From Microcoleus vaginatus PCC 9802 (lineage in GTDB: Bacteria > Cyanobacteriota > Cyanobacteriia > Cyanobacteriales > Microcoleaceae): a stretch of DNA of 64,000 bases. The notes below the pieces were generated by a model, which was not told the DNA's origin, ran no database searches, and worked only from the letters and a program-made list of their open reading frames with translations. The stretch covers positions 1,127,001-1,191,000 of the forward strand of contig CP031740.1 in NCBI GenBank assembly GCA_022701275.1, written 5' to 3'. This document shows, piece after piece, positions 38,031 through 49,200 of this stretch (the first letter of the stretch is position 1; each line of letters starts with the position of its first letter). The translations under genes and the position numbers were made by a program.

Positions 38031-38789
38031 ATGGTACTCGAAGCCCCGTCTATCAAAGCCAAACCAACCGTCACTTGGGAACCCCTACCAGCTAACTTCG
38101 TATTACCCGACGATCCGGTGGAAAATATTCAACAACCTTCTCTCGCCGCTGCTCTCACCGATGCACTGGGAGCTGCAGGATGTATCCAGCCAGAAATGCT
38201 GATTGCCTCTAATTTGGGGTTAGTCGCCACAGTCAAGAAAAAGATTGTTGTCAAAGCTCCAGACTGGTTTTATGTGCCGCAAGTGCATCCTCTAGCAGAG
38301 GGGGTAATTCGCCGTAGTTATACTCCTCATACTGATGGTGCTAATGTGGCGATCGTGATGGAGTTTCTCTCAGAAGCCGAGGGAGGAGAACTATCGGTCA
38401 GAGCAACTCCGCCCTATGGAAAACTTCACTTTTACGAACAGATTGTTCAAGTACCTACTTATGTCACTTACGATCCCTACGAAGGTATTTTAGAAGTGCG
38501 CTATTTGCAAGATGGGCGGTATGTTTTACATTCAGCCAATGAGCAGGGGCGGGTGTGGATTCCCCAACTGGAACTATATCTCGGGATTTGGTCGGGGGAA
38601 AGGTTGGGACACACCATGAACTGGCTACGTTGGTGGGATGATCGAGGTAATTTGTTGCTGTGGAGTTCAGAACAAGCTGAGCAAGAAAGGCAAAGGGCTG
38701 AGCAAGAAAGTCAAAGGGCTGACCAGGAAAGGCAAAGGGCTGAACGATTGGCGGCTAAGTTGCGCGAATTGGGAGTTAATCCAGATTGA
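38031..38789 (+). CDS. Uma2-family (DUF820) putative nuclease
   Basis: 252 residues from the ATG at 38031. This family, greatly expanded in cyanobacteria, has a PD-(D/E)XK nuclease-like fold. Visible are KAPDWFYVPQV (strand with Asp), VAIVMEFLSEAEGGE (acidic position) and KLHFYEQIVQVPTYVTYDPYEG, then a domain typical of the family (WIPQLELYLGIWSGE). The C-terminus is a coiled coil of heptads, QERQRAEQESQRADQERQRA, coded by 21-bp DNA repeats and ending LAAKLRELGVNPD. The biological role is unknown. Confidence 0.9.
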   Translation: MVLEAPSIKAKPTVTWEPLPANFVLPDDPVENIQQPSLAAALTDALGAAGCIQPEMLIASNLGLVATVKKKIVVKAPDWFYVPQVHPLAEGVIRRSYTPHTDGANVAIVMEFLSEAEGGELSVRATPPYGKLHFYEQIVQVPTYVTYDPYEGILEVRYLQDGRYVLHSANEQGRVWIPQLELYLGIWSGERLGHTMNWLRWWDDRGNLLLWSSEQAEQERQRAEQESQRADQERQRAERLAAKLRELGVNPD

Positions 38790-38828
38790 ACGCTGATTGA
38801 AAGCTAATTTACGATCGCCCTTAATAGA

Positions 38829-38917
38829 CAGGGCTTACGCAACCATCTACCAGAATACGCTCAATCCCAGCCAGATGGCACCTACAAAACGCTATATTTT
38901 GTTGTGCGTAAGTCCTG
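38829..38917. repeat. 89-bp MITE-like element
   Basis: The ends are CAGGGCTTACGCAAC and, inverted, CAGGACTTACGCACAAC, imperfect terminal inverted repeats of about 15 bp. The internal 55 bp has no coding capacity. A single matching end occurs at about 5013-5025 (GCGTAAGTCCTG), and ACTTACGCAAC at 52830-52840, so remnants of the family recur. Confidence 0.6.
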
Positions 38918-39080
38918 AATCGAAAATCAAAAATCGAAAATCAATTGACGTATGTAGCAATTCGTGATATCTTTCTCCGCATTTGTCTGGATATAAAAAA
39001 TATTTATGAATAAATCTTAAGTTTTAATAAAATTTAGTATTATAATTTTGGTAACTTCCAACTAAGTATTTATTCTCACT

Positions 39081-40811
39081 ATGGTAGCGGATCAATTTCC
39101 CTGGCTGACCGCAATTGTCATCCTACCCCTCCTCGCTTCCCTCGCCATCCCTTTTCTGCCGGATACCGACGGCAAAACCATTCGCTGGTATGCCCTAGGC
39201 GTAGGCATTGCAGATTTTGTATTAATGTGCTGGGTGTTTTGGACTCATTACGATCCAAGCATCTCTAGTTTCCAAATCGTAGAACAATATCCCTGGATAC
39301 CTTCTTTAGGCCTCAACTGGTCTGTTTCCGTTGACGGACTGTCAGTTCCGTTGGTATTGTTGGCGGGATTGGTGACGACACTATCAATCTTTGCAGCCTG
39401 GGAAGTTGATCGCAAGCCACGGCTCTTCTACTTCCTAATGCTGGTGATGTACTCCGCACAAATAGGAGTTTTCGTCGCCCAAGACATCATGCTGCTGTTC
39501 ATTGTGTGGGAACTAGAATTAATTCCGGTGTACCTGCTAATCTCGATTTGGGGCGGACAAAACCGCCGGTACGCAGCTACCAAATTCTTGATTTACACCG
39601 CAGGCGCTTCCATCTTTATTTTGATAGCTGCCTTAGCAATGGCATTCTACGGCGGAGGCACCCCCACCTTCGACATGGTAGAACTAGGCTTGAAGGACTA
39701 CCCACTGGGTTTAGAATTACTGCTTTATGCGGGACTGTTAATTGCCTTCGGTGTGAAACTGGCGATTTTCCCCTTCCACACTTGGCTACCTGATGCCCAC
39801 GGTGAAGCATCTTCTCCCGTGTCGATGATTCTGGCCGGCGTATTGCTGAAAATGGGCGGATACGGACTGATTCGCCTGAATTTGGAACTTCTTCCCCAAG
39901 CACACGTTTATTTTGCACCAATTATGGCGGTGCTCGGCGTGGTCAATATTATCTACGGCGCGCTGAATTCCTTCGGCCAGTCGAACATGAAGCGCCGCTT
40001 AGCGAATTCGTCGATTTCTCACATGGGATTCGTGTTGTTGGGTATTGCTTCCTTCACGGATTTGGGAATCAACGGGGCGCTGTTGCAAATGATTTCCCAC
40101 GGTTTAATCGCCTCAGTATTGTTTTTCCTGGCTGGCGTTACTTACGATCGCACCCATACAATGATCATGGACGAGATGGGCGAGATTGGGAAAGTCATGC
40201 CGAAAGTGTTTGCCTTGTTTACCGCAGGCGCGATGGCATCTTTGGCACTCCCGGGAATGAGCGGTTTTGCTAGCGAATTGTCAGTGTTTGTGGGCGTCGC
40301 AACTAGCGATATGTACAGCGGTTCTTTCCGCGCGGTGACAGTGTTCCTGGCTGCTGTGGGACTGATTTTGACGCCGATTTATTTGCTCTCGATGCTGCGA
40401 CAGTTATTTTACAACTGTGGAACACTAGCGGCTTGCGACCTAGAGGATCTAAATTTGCAGAATCAGAGAAACAATCTGGATGAAGCGGTTTGTTTTGGTA
40501 ATAGTTGCGTTTTGCCTGGTGATGCACCGTTTATTGATGCTAAACCTCGGGAAGTGGCGATCGCATTTTGCTTTTTGATACCGATTGTCGGCATTGGTTT
40601 TTATCCCAACATGGCGATGCAAGTCTACGACGCGAAGACTGTGGCGGTGAACGCAGAAGTCCGACAATCTTACATCCAAATCGCTCAAGACAATCCTGAG
40701 ATTTATGGGAAGGGCTTTTTGGTTCCCAAAATTGCCCAAGCTCAAAAAGTGCCGACTTTGGGCAAAATTACCGGGTCTGAATCTGCATCGGTTTTTGGCA
40801 TCGTCAAATAA
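39081..40811 (+). CDS. ndhD: NAD(P)H-quinone oxidoreductase chain 4 (NdhD)
   Basis: Membrane proton-pumping subunit of thylakoid NDH-1, in respiration and cyclic electron flow. 576 residues with about 14 hydrophobic helices. Conserved elements are the pump Glu in [20 protein letters not shown] and the Lys/His region of [36 protein letters not shown] and [16 protein letters not shown]. The C-terminal loop (residues about 450-500, rich in Asn/Leu/Asp) is longer than in related subunits. No ndhF or CO2-uptake genes adjoin, suggesting the NDH-1L type (D1/D2); the paralogue is not determined. Confidence 0.96.
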   Translation: MVADQFPWLTAIVILPLLASLAIPFLPDTDGKTIRWYALGVGIADFVLMCWVFWTHYDPSISSFQIVEQYPWIPSLGLNWSVSVDGLSVPLVLLAGLVTTLSIFAAWEVDRKPRLFYFLMLVMYSAQIGVFVAQDIMLLFIVWELELIPVYLLISIWGGQNRRYAATKFLIYTAGASIFILIAALAMAFYGGGTPTFDMVELGLKDYPLGLELLLYAGLLIAFGVKLAIFPFHTWLPDAHGEASSPVSMILAGVLLKMGGYGLIRLNLELLPQAHVYFAPIMAVLGVVNIIYGALNSFGQSNMKRRLANSSISHMGFVLLGIASFTDLGINGALLQMISHGLIASVLFFLAGVTYDRTHTMIMDEMGEIGKVMPKVFALFTAGAMASLALPGMSGFASELSVFVGVATSDMYSGSFRAVTVFLAAVGLILTPIYLLSMLRQLFYNCGTLAACDLEDLNLQNQRNNLDEAVCFGNSCVLPGDAPFIDAKPREVAIAFCFLIPIVGIGFYPNMAMQVYDAKTVAVNAEVRQSYIQIAQDNPEIYGKGFLVPKIAQAQKVPTLGKITGSESASVFGIVK

Positions 40812-40843
40812 TTTTATCGAATTCTGTTTGTGTTGAAAATTGG

Positions 40844-40878
40844 GCGATCGCTCTTGTCAAAGGGCGATCGCTTTTTTC
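40844..40878. terminator. HIP1-pair terminator between convergent genes
   Basis: Two GCGATCGC octamers (40844-40851 and 40864-40871) pair across a 12-base loop and are followed by TTTTTT. This would end ndhD (+) and possibly the minus-strand gene ending at 40879. Confidence 0.6.
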
Positions 40879-42522
40879 TTATCGCTGAATTTCTGAAATA
40901 ATTTGCGCCAGATTCTCCCTAGCATATCCCACCTCAAGAATCGATTTATCCTCCTGATCAGAGGCAACTTTCTTCAAGATATTTAGCGGTTCTTCAGAGC
41001 CTGTCGTCTTCACAAACAACACTTGCAACCGATTTTTTAATAATGCTAAAGTAGAGCTACTTGGTTCGCCTTTATCCCCTTTTGGTTTAGCAAGGTTGAT
41101 TCTCAATTTGTGAGTTTTCAACAGCCGCATTCTTTCTATTCCTTGGGTCTTAACCGTCTCCAAAACCTCCGCTCGAATCTGATCGACTAATCTGTCGGTT
41201 ACATATTGCCCGATCAAAGGCTGAAGCATAAAAACAGTTTCCCCGCCCTCACTAATTTTTTCAATCAGCGAACGACGACCCAGAGAATCGAGATTTTTTA
41301 GCAAATCTGAAAGCGATGAATTGGCCAACATCTGCTCTCGTAAAGTTGCCAGAGAAATCTGGCTTTGAGCAATAGCAATCCAGTAGGCAATATCTTGTTC
41401 GGAACTCGACATTCGATCGAACTGCTGCGCCAGCAAATTGCTGATATGTTCTTCAATAAATAACGCCGTTGCTTCCAAAAGCTTTAAAACATTTCCCTCG
41501 AAAAACTCATTAATTGTTGTCGCTACAATCTTTAATGCTAACAGATTGCCTCCGTACCGGGATAACAAGATTTCCAACTCTTTATCTTGAGCCGACAAAC
41601 CTTTTTCTTGGAAAATTTCCCGCGCTATTTCCTCGGAAATAGCAGGTTTTAAAGACCGCACTTTTTCTCCCGCCAGCAAAGCCAGTTCCGTAGGTTCTTC
41701 CGAACTCACTAGCAGTAAACAGCTATTGTGATTGACCTCACACAGCCGTACAATTAAATCTCGATATCCTTCGTAGCCTTCCCGGTAGTGTCCCGCTAAT
41801 TCTTCGGGTCTGAGAACTGCTTCAAAATCGTCTAAAATTACCAGACAGCGGTGTTTCCGCAGATACTCGACCAAGCGCGAAATTTTGCTGTTGAGGTCGA
41901 TGGGTACATCGGGTTTTTGTTGGTTAGAAAAAAGTTGAATTAAGCTCCCTAGGAAGTCGGATGGTGCGGGTGTCGATCGCAGCGATCGCCAAATCACAAA
42001 ATCAAACTCATTTTGTACCTGTTTTGCCAACTGCACCGACAGAGTTGTTTTGCCGCTACCAGCCAAACCCAGCAGCGCTACCAGGCGACAATTATCTGAT
42101 ACAATCCACTGCTTTAAAGTAGTTAATTCTTCAGTCCGTCCGTAAAAAACCGAAACATCCGGTGCTTGGCCCCAATCTTCCTGTCGGTGTCCGTTAGCGA
42201 AGCCCTCGGAGAGGATCGCCATCTTCAATAGAGAGCCTTTACCTCGACTAAAATCGCTCGTTCCCTGATCGGTGTGGTATGAAAACAGCAACTGATGCCT
42301 CAATTCCGAAAGCTTTCCAGGGCCGTTCCCCCCGATCTGAAACTTTTTGTAAACTTCGCCGAGTCTTTTGCGAACGGCGATGTCGCTAATGCCAAGCTTT
42401 GTGGCGATCGTCGCCGTAGATTGACCGTCGAGAGCCATAAACACAGTTTCTAACTCGGCATCTGTGACGCCGCGCTGTTTGGCGATCGTTTGCACAAAGT
42501 TTTGAGGAATCGGAGTAGTCAA
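40879..42522 (-). CDS. HTH and NB-ARC STAND-type ATPase
   Basis: 547 residues; the start is probably the TTG at 42522, since no ATG precedes the DNA-binding-like part. Residues about 20-70 form a LuxR-like helix-turn-helix (STATIATKLGISDIAVRKRL). An NB-ARC/STAND ATPase follows: FYGRTEELTTL, P-loop GLAGSGKTT (152-160), Walker B CLVILDDF (about 226-233), and GGNLLALKIVATTI, the GxP-like motif with Asn-Leu in place of Pro. A helical C-terminus follows, without the WD40 or TPR repeats typical of cyanobacterial STAND proteins. It could be a signalling or defence switch; the effector and trigger are unknown. Confidence 0.88.
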   Translation of the reverse strand: MTTPIPQNFVQTIAKQRGVTDAELETVFMALDGQSTATIATKLGISDIAVRKRLGEVYKKFQIGGNGPGKLSELRHQLLFSYHTDQGTSDFSRGKGSLLKMAILSEGFANGHRQEDWGQAPDVSVFYGRTEELTTLKQWIVSDNCRLVALLGLAGSGKTTLSVQLAKQVQNEFDFVIWRSLRSTPAPSDFLGSLIQLFSNQQKPDVPIDLNSKISRLVEYLRKHRCLVILDDFEAVLRPEELAGHYREGYEGYRDLIVRLCEVNHNSCLLLVSSEEPTELALLAGEKVRSLKPAISEEIAREIFQEKGLSAQDKELEILLSRYGGNLLALKIVATTINEFFEGNVLKLLEATALFIEEHISNLLAQQFDRMSSSEQDIAYWIAIAQSQISLATLREQMLANSSLSDLLKNLDSLGRRSLIEKISEGGETVFMLQPLIGQYVTDRLVDQIRAEVLETVKTQGIERMRLLKTHKLRINLAKPKGDKGEPSSSTLALLKNRLQVLFVKTTGSEEPLNILKKVASDQEDKSILEVGYARENLAQIISEIQR

Positions 42523-42966
42523 GGTAGGAATCTCGCCTATACTAAAAAAATCTATCTTCTATTATATTGTGTGAGTTCTCGCGGGCGAGCAATTGAATCG
42601 AATCTACCAAAGTTCAGCTTGCTTTTTGTTGTTTGGGCAGTTTTAGATATTTATACCCAATTATAGATTGTGATACCAGTTAAAAAAAATGCAACTGTAG
42701 GCAAGCTCCAAATTAATACACAATCAGTCATTCCCAATTCTTCAATTCTTCAATTCTTCAATTCTTTAATTCTTTAATCTAAGATGGTATGACGAACGGG
42801 GAGTTGAGCGGCATTAATTGTTGCTATTTCCCTACCCGTAAAACCTATTGTAGAGTGGAGGCGCGGCGCTTAATTTATAGCACCAAACCATAAATCTCCA
42901 ACCGCACCACAACCCACCGCCAACCAAAAACCGGGTAAATTTACAATTTTTGAAATCCGCGCTGTA
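42523..42966. other. 444-bp gap with AATTCTTC repeats
   Basis: A tract at about 42729-42780 consists of CAATTCTTCAATTCTT and TTAATTCTTTAATC units. Nothing else recognisable. It separates the STAND gene's promoter from the end of the ABC gene. Confidence 0.6.
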
Positions 42967-44940
42967 TCAGCCAAAAATTGTCGCACTAGCGCGGTATTCT
43001 TGGGCAGAAAGCAGCCGCCAACTCCCATCGCCCACAAGTTCCAAAACCTGCTGGTGATATTTCACTAAACTCACTCGGTGGCCGACACTCACAAACGTAG
43101 TTTTAGTGGCTTGCAACTGCTCGTATAAATGTTGCTCGTTCTTCAAATCCAAAGCACTTGTCGCCTCATCCAAAATAGCGTATCTCGGTTCCGTCAATAA
43201 CAATCTAGCAAAAGCTAAACGTTGCTGTTCTCCCAGCGATAAAATCTCACTCCAATCTAAATCCGCATCAAAACCGCCCAATCTGTCTGGCAAATCTGCT
43301 AAATTTACTGATGCCAAAACGCGGCGCAATTTTTCCTCATCAACCTCGCTGCTGGTATTGGGATACAAAAGTTGCGATCGCAAACTACCCAAAATCATAT
43401 AAGGACGCTGCGGCAAAAACAGCATTTCCCCCAATTCCGGCCGCGCCAAACGGCCCGTTCCCGACTCCCACAAACCCGCAATTGCCCGCAGCAAAGAACT
43501 CTTCCCAGCACCGCTTTGCCCGACAATTAACAGTCCTTCACCGGGCTGCACTGCTACCGACAAATCCCTAATCAAAGTCTTTTGATGTTTCGGAGTATCT
43601 AAAGTAACGTGTTCCAGTGTCAACTGAGAATCTACTACTACATCTATAGCAGTTCCTCCGGCACGAGATACCGCTTTTTCCGCTTCCAGAGTATCTGTAA
43701 ATACAGTCAAACGATTGATACTAGCGGCAAAAGAACTCAGCGGCTCAATCTGAGTTACGATCACAGAAAAAGCACGCAAAACCTGACTGAAAGCAAAACC
43801 AGCTTGACTGATATCTCCAAACTCGATGGTACCACTTTGATCAGCAAAATAAGTTGGAGCCAGAAACAAAGCCGGAATAATCACAACAGCATATCCGTAT
43901 CCAGTTGTGAAATAATCCAAGTTCCGCTGCCAACCAATTAGCAAATTAAAATTGCGGAATACTTCCACAAATCGCTGCTTTATTTGAAATGATTCTTGCT
44001 CCTCCCCTCCATAAAAAGCAATAGATTCGGCGTTGTCGCGAATGTGAACCAGTCCGTAGCGAAAATTTGCTTCTTTTTTAAGTTGCTCGAAATTCAGAGG
44101 TACTAATCTTTGACCAAAAACTAGAGTAGCGGTTGTGCCCACAATAGCATAGATAATCAGAAAAATCGAAAGTTCTTTTGAGATAGACCACAGGATACCA
44201 GTAAAAGATATAATATCAACTATTGAACCCAAGATGATCAGCATAAATGACAAACTTGTCCGGGTAAAAGAGCGCACATCTTCGGAAATTCGCTGGTCTG
44301 GATTGTCGATTTCCTTGTGGGAATTTATTTCGTAATAAGCCCTATTCTGAAAATACTTATCGAGGAACTTATTAGTCATCCACTCCCGCCAGTAGAGACC
44401 CAATTTATCTTGGGTATAGCGGTAAATTACCACAATGGGAGTGCCTACGACAAAAACGCTCGCATAGACAAAAAGATACTTCCAATAATTGAGCTGGTCT
44501 TTCTTTGCCAGTGCTGTATCAAAAAAGTTACTGACGTAGCTAATTATGACATTCAGACCGCTGACGGATAGGGACAATAACAGCAATAAAGCCAATAATG
44601 CCCATGATTGCCACTGCGGGATTAATCTGCCTTTGAAAAAGACAAAAGCGCTGAAAGGAAGAATTAACATTAAAGCCACGATCGCAATTGCGGGCGAATT
44701 AATAATTCCTTTCAATAAAGTAACTAAGCCTGCAGCAATACTATTGACAAATTCTGGAAATAAGACTTGAGTACCCAAACATACAGCGCTGACGAGCACA
44801 AACATCGCAGCGAAGAGAAATATCAACAACAGCGCAACTAATCCTAAAAAGATTCTGCCACCCCCAGGCTCTAAAGGATAAAAGTAAGGTTGAGCGATCG
44901 CAATAAATCTCTGCCACAACTGACGGTCAAATCGATTCAT
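42967..44940 (-). CDS. ABC transporter, fused permease-ATPase (SbmA/ABCD-like)
   Basis: 657 residues. About six to seven membrane helices lie in the first 400 (for example FLGLVALLLIFLFAAMFVL, LNYWKYLFVYASVFVVGTPIVV). The EAA-like region FLDKYFQNRAYYEI and the sequence pattern match the ABC_membrane_2 group (SbmA/BacA, YddA, ABCD). The ATPase domain has Walker A GQSGAGKSSLL (about 485), signature LSLGEQQRLAFARLL, Walker B RYAILDEATSALD and the switch His in VSVGHR. Homodimer expected. Family substrates include peptides, cobalamin and fatty acyl-CoA; none can be chosen here. Confidence 0.92.
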   Translation of the reverse strand: MNRFDRQLWQRFIAIAQPYFYPLEPGGGRIFLGLVALLLIFLFAAMFVLVSAVCLGTQVLFPEFVNSIAAGLVTLLKGIINSPAIAIVALMLILPFSAFVFFKGRLIPQWQSWALLALLLLLSLSVSGLNVIISYVSNFFDTALAKKDQLNYWKYLFVYASVFVVGTPIVVIYRYTQDKLGLYWREWMTNKFLDKYFQNRAYYEINSHKEIDNPDQRISEDVRSFTRTSLSFMLIILGSIVDIISFTGILWSISKELSIFLIIYAIVGTTATLVFGQRLVPLNFEQLKKEANFRYGLVHIRDNAESIAFYGGEEQESFQIKQRFVEVFRNFNLLIGWQRNLDYFTTGYGYAVVIIPALFLAPTYFADQSGTIEFGDISQAGFAFSQVLRAFSVIVTQIEPLSSFAASINRLTVFTDTLEAEKAVSRAGGTAIDVVVDSQLTLEHVTLDTPKHQKTLIRDLSVAVQPGEGLLIVGQSGAGKSSLLRAIAGLWESGTGRLARPELGEMLFLPQRPYMILGSLRSQLLYPNTSSEVDEEKLRRVLASVNLADLPDRLGGFDADLDWSEILSLGEQQRLAFARLLLTEPRYAILDEATSALDLKNEQHLYEQLQATKTTFVSVGHRVSLVKYHQQVLELVGDGSWRLLSAQEYRASATIFG

Positions 44941-45150
44941 ATTTGCTGTTTACAAAACTACTTTGACTGTTCTAACATATCAAGTCTTGTGACAAACTGC
45001 AGCAGTAATTTATTTCGGAGTTTAGCGAAAAAATTTGTCTCACCCACAGACGGAAACTTGTTTTCCCAGTTAACTGGTGGAGAGAAAAAAATTGGGAGCT
45101 TAGTTCAAGCTCTTTGATTCATCTGTGGAGTCAATCCTTTAATCTCAAAT

Positions 45151-46008
45151 CTAAAATCTCAAATCGATGGGCTCAGAAGCAGTGGCGCTTTCGCCGGACA
45201 AATCTGACTGCATTTTGCTGCTGTAAAACCGCTGGCTAATTCCTAAAATTACTTGTTTCATTACCCAATACAAAACAGCAATTACTACAAAGGTTACAGC
45301 CATTACTAAAACCGGACGCTTGCCAATTAAATCGTTCATTACTGTGTTAACCAGGGCATCGGGGTTAGTAAGAATGTCCCAAGTGTTGAAGCGGATAAAT
45401 CGCCCTAAATAAATTCCGATCGCCGAAAGTGCGTGTATAGTTATCTCCGTTGCCAGGATAAATTTACTCCAACCCTGTTGCTTCAAATAGTAACCCAAAT
45501 TCATCACCGACAGCACGTAAGCCCCAAACCCGGCTAGCATAAACGTCAGATACTGCGGGATCAAAGCTAGAGTCACAATCCACACCGAGTGCCCCTCTTT
45601 AATCTGGCGAATCAGGTGAATGATATCAGTTAAAACGTAGGGCGCATTGGGTAAAAATGCTATAAACCAGAAAAAGCCGACCCACCACCGGAGAGAGCGA
45701 ACTCCGCGCTGCCGCAGTACCCAGATGTCTAAAGCCATCAGTGCCAGCGTAATCGCGATCGCCCCCAAAACGTAAGTTTTGCCCACATCTTGCACTATGT
45801 GCTTCAGATAGGCAAAAACAGGGCGCGTACTGGACAAAAAAGTAGCGCCCAGGAGAAAGCCAGTACCCCACAGCAGCCAGCGCGATCGAGGTTTGCGGAA
45901 CAGCCAAAAACTCAGACCCAGCGGTACTAAAGCCAAAAACAAATTCCAAGACATCCAGCGGACATTGTGTCCCATTGCTTGCAGGGCTTCCAGGATTAAT
46001 CCCATCAT
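45151..46008 (-). CDS. DUF1361 membrane protein
   Basis: 285 residues from the ATG at 46008. About eight membrane helices. The family core FFWFIAFLPNAPYVLTDIIHLI is at the middle, followed by LTFMLAGFGAYVLSVMNLGYYL and RFIRFNTWDILTNP. The function is unknown. In a gap of 210 bp the ABC gene follows on the same strand. The 3' end is rich in Ser/Ala (SGESATASEPIDLRF) and abuts AATCTCAAATC repeats. Confidence 0.9.
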   Translation of the reverse strand: MMGLILEALQAMGHNVRWMSWNLFLALVPLGLSFWLFRKPRSRWLLWGTGFLLGATFLSSTRPVFAYLKHIVQDVGKTYVLGAIAITLALMALDIWVLRQRGVRSLRWWVGFFWFIAFLPNAPYVLTDIIHLIRQIKEGHSVWIVTLALIPQYLTFMLAGFGAYVLSVMNLGYYLKQQGWSKFILATEITIHALSAIGIYLGRFIRFNTWDILTNPDALVNTVMNDLIGKRPVLVMAVTFVVIAVLYWVMKQVILGISQRFYSSKMQSDLSGESATASEPIDLRF

Positions 46009-46129
46009 GTCAATTTTTATACAATTAAAGGTTTGATGCAGCACCGCTTCATTCGCAGCTTCCGTCTATTTTAGTGTTTAAGTTGTAGGGTGGTCAGCTT
46101 ATCGCTGCGCGCCTGAAAATCAAGAACTG

Positions 46130-46250
46130 CTGACGCATACTAGCACTGTGGAGTCAATCTCAAATCTCAAATCTCAAATCTCAAATCGACTGACGCATCC
46201 TACCACTGTGGAGTCAATCTCAAATCTCAAATCTCAAATCGACTGGTGTA
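46130..46250. repeat. 60-bp tandem repeat with AATCTCA core
   Basis: CTGACGCATACTAGCACTGT and CTGACGCATCCTACCACTGT start at 46130 and 46190, each followed by GGAGTCAATCTCAAATCTCA and more AAATCTC copies. A third, shorter start (CTGGTGTACCCTACTGT) at 46243 is part of the histidine kinase's 3' region. Similar TGTGGAGTCAATC is at 45123. The repeat runs up to the kinase stop codon at 46253. Confidence 0.75.
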
Positions 46251-46252
46251 CC

Positions 46253-49200
46253 CTACTGTTTATACACTTTGTCGATCGGAATCTCAATCTTAAAAGTCGT
46301 TCCGCATCCTATGGAAGAAATGCACTCAATCTTACCTTTGTGCTTTTCCACCACAATCGAGTGCGCGATAGACATTCCCAACCCCGTACCTTTCCCCACA
46401 GCTTTGGTAGTAAAAAACGGGTTAAAAATTCGCTCAACTATCCCCTCGGGAATGCCCGTACCGTTGTCTGAAATTTCTACCCTAACAGTGTTCTGGGGGG
46501 TTACACCCGTGGAAATAGCAATTCGTCCACTCTTTGTCTCTGATTGTGGAACCGATAACTGGTGATATCGTTCTTCAATAGCATCAATTCCATTAGCAAT
46601 AATATTCATAAACACCTGATTCAGTTGGCTCGCATAGCACTCCACCAGTGGCAGTTTTCCAAACTCCTTAATTACTTCAATTTCCGGGCGGCTGTCCCGA
46701 CTCTTCAAGCGGTGCTGCAAAATTAACAAAGTGCTTTCAATTCCCACGTGAATATTGACCGGCTTCATTGCGGATTCATCCAGCCGGGAGAAATTTCTGA
46801 GGGACAACACAATTTGCCGGATGCGCTCGGTTCCTACCTGCATCGAACCCACAACTTTTCTTAAATCCTCAGCCATGAAATCCAAATCTATCTCTTGAAT
46901 GCGAGCGACAATTTTTGAATTAGGTTCGGGATACTCATGTTCGTAAAGACTCACCAGATCGAGCAACTGTTTTGTATACTGGTTGAGATAATCAATATTA
47001 GCGTAAATGAAGTTAACGGGATTATTAATTTCGTGAGCAATCCCGGCAACTAATTGCCCCAAAGAAGACATTTTTTCAGTTTGAATGAGCTGAGTTTGAG
47101 TAGAGCGCAATTCCAGGATCGCTGACTCTAAATCTCGAGCTTTTTCTCTTTCTCGCGCCTCGCTTTGTCGCAGTGCTTCCTCTGCTTGCTTGCGAGTCGT
47201 AATATCCTGGGAAACTCCAATTATTACCTTAGCCTGACCATCCGAATTCCTACTAAAAATAGTATCCCGACTTTGCAGCCACAAAAATTGACCGTTTGCT
47301 GCCCGTATCCGGTACTCAATTTCCCTAGTTTCGCCATCTTCAATCCCTCCAAAGCTCGCGAAATGTTTCATTATTTTATGCAAATCTTCGGGGTGTATTA
47401 ACTGAGGAATGAGTGACGAATCCATCGCTGTAATTTCGTCGCTGGTATAGCCCAAAAGCGCGAACATAGAAGTATTAGTGTAGATATTCCGCTGTTCTTC
47501 CAAGTCGTAGAGATATAAAATACCGGGAGTAGCCGATGCTACTTTTTGAATGAACTGCTGGCTTTCTTGCAAAGCTAACTCAGCTTGCTTGCGATCGGTA
47601 ACATCAACGGCGATGCCGTCCCAAAGAATATCGCCATTTTCTTTAGCTTCAGGACGCGACATTATCTGCAACCAGCGAATCTTGCCTGAAGGTAGCACTA
47701 TCCGTCCTTGCCACTGCCAAGGTTGCAAAGTCTGGGCAGAAATAGCACCCGATTCCTCATAATTTTGGCGGTCTTCGGGATGAATCAAATCTGTTACCAA
47801 AGCCGCATTTTGCAGAACATCTTCTGGTTCTAACTCAAAAAGTTCTCGGCAAGCAGCACTTATGTAATGAAAACAGAAAGAGCCATCTGGACACAACAAA
47901 AATTGATAAATGATTCCCGGCAAATTAGCAGACAGCTTTTGGTATCTTGCCTCGCTTTCCCGCAGTGCTTCCTCTGCTTGTTTGGGTTCCGTGATGTCAG
48001 TAATTGAACCAACCATGCGGACTGCTTTTCCAGATGCGTCCCACAAAGCTTGTCCCCGACTCAATATCCATTTGTAGGCGCTGTTGTAACACCACAAGCG
48101 GTATTCGGTGATGTAATGCGGCGTTTTTCTCTCCAAGTGTTCTTGAAGAAGTTGCTGAGAAATCGCTAAATCATCGGGATGTAAACTCGTATTCCATTTG
48201 TTATTGTAATCGCTAATGTCACTATCTTCGTAACCAGTGATTTCCTTAAAGCGCTCGGACACAAAAAGTTCCCCTGTTTGCAAGTCCCAGTCCCAAATGC
48301 CGTCATTGTTGCCTTTGAGCGCTAACTGCCAGCGTTCTTCAGTTTGCATCAATTGAGCAGTTCTCTGTTGGACTCTATTTTCTAATTCTTGATTGAGTTG
48401 TTGGAGACTTTCTTCTGCCTGGTTGCGTTCGATCGCAATTCCTGCTAAATTATTCGCGGCTTCTATTAATTGCAGATCAAAAAATTTGGGGTAGCACGGT
48501 TGGGAATAATACATTCCAAAAGTTCCCAAAACTTGACCCTGCGAGGAGAAAATAGGAGTAGACAAGCAAGCTCTGAGTCCAAAACTCAAGGCTAAATCTC
48601 GATAATTTTCCCACAAAGGATCGCTGGCAATATCTGTAACTATCACCTGTTGGCGGGTAAAGGCAGCAGTGCCGCAGGAGCCTACATCCGGGCCGATGGC
48701 TCTGCCATGAATAGCAGCATTGTAACTGTCGGGCAAATTGGGCGCGGCTCCATGTAGCAAATGTTTGCCGTCTGGTGCTAGAAGCAATATCGAACCGATG
48801 ATATCTCTAGATTGCTGCTCGATAATTTCAACTAAGGTATTTAAAGTATCGCCAAGAGAAGCGCCCTTGGCAATCATTTCTAAAATTTGTTTTTGACCGG
48901 TCAACCAACTTTCAGCTTGCTTGCGCTCCGTAATGTCGCGGGCTACCCACAGAGCCGTGTTTTTTTTCATGGGCGAAATGGTAGCGGCAAACCACTTTTG
49001 TACGCTGGCAATTTCCAGGTTATATTCAAAAGTACAGGTTTGATTTGTAGCGAGGGCGGTGCGAATTTGCTCCAGAAAAAATTCTCCCTTTTCTGGGTCG
49101 AATAATTCGCTGATTTTTTTATCTGCCAATTCCGCCGATGGCTTGTACAATAATTGGGGATTTGTCGGGGCAATTTTCAGGCATCGTCCCTCAAGATCGA

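Noticed and set aside
46130-46250. CRISPR array
   Set aside because: The repeats are direct and tandem without unique spacers, and no cas gene is present.
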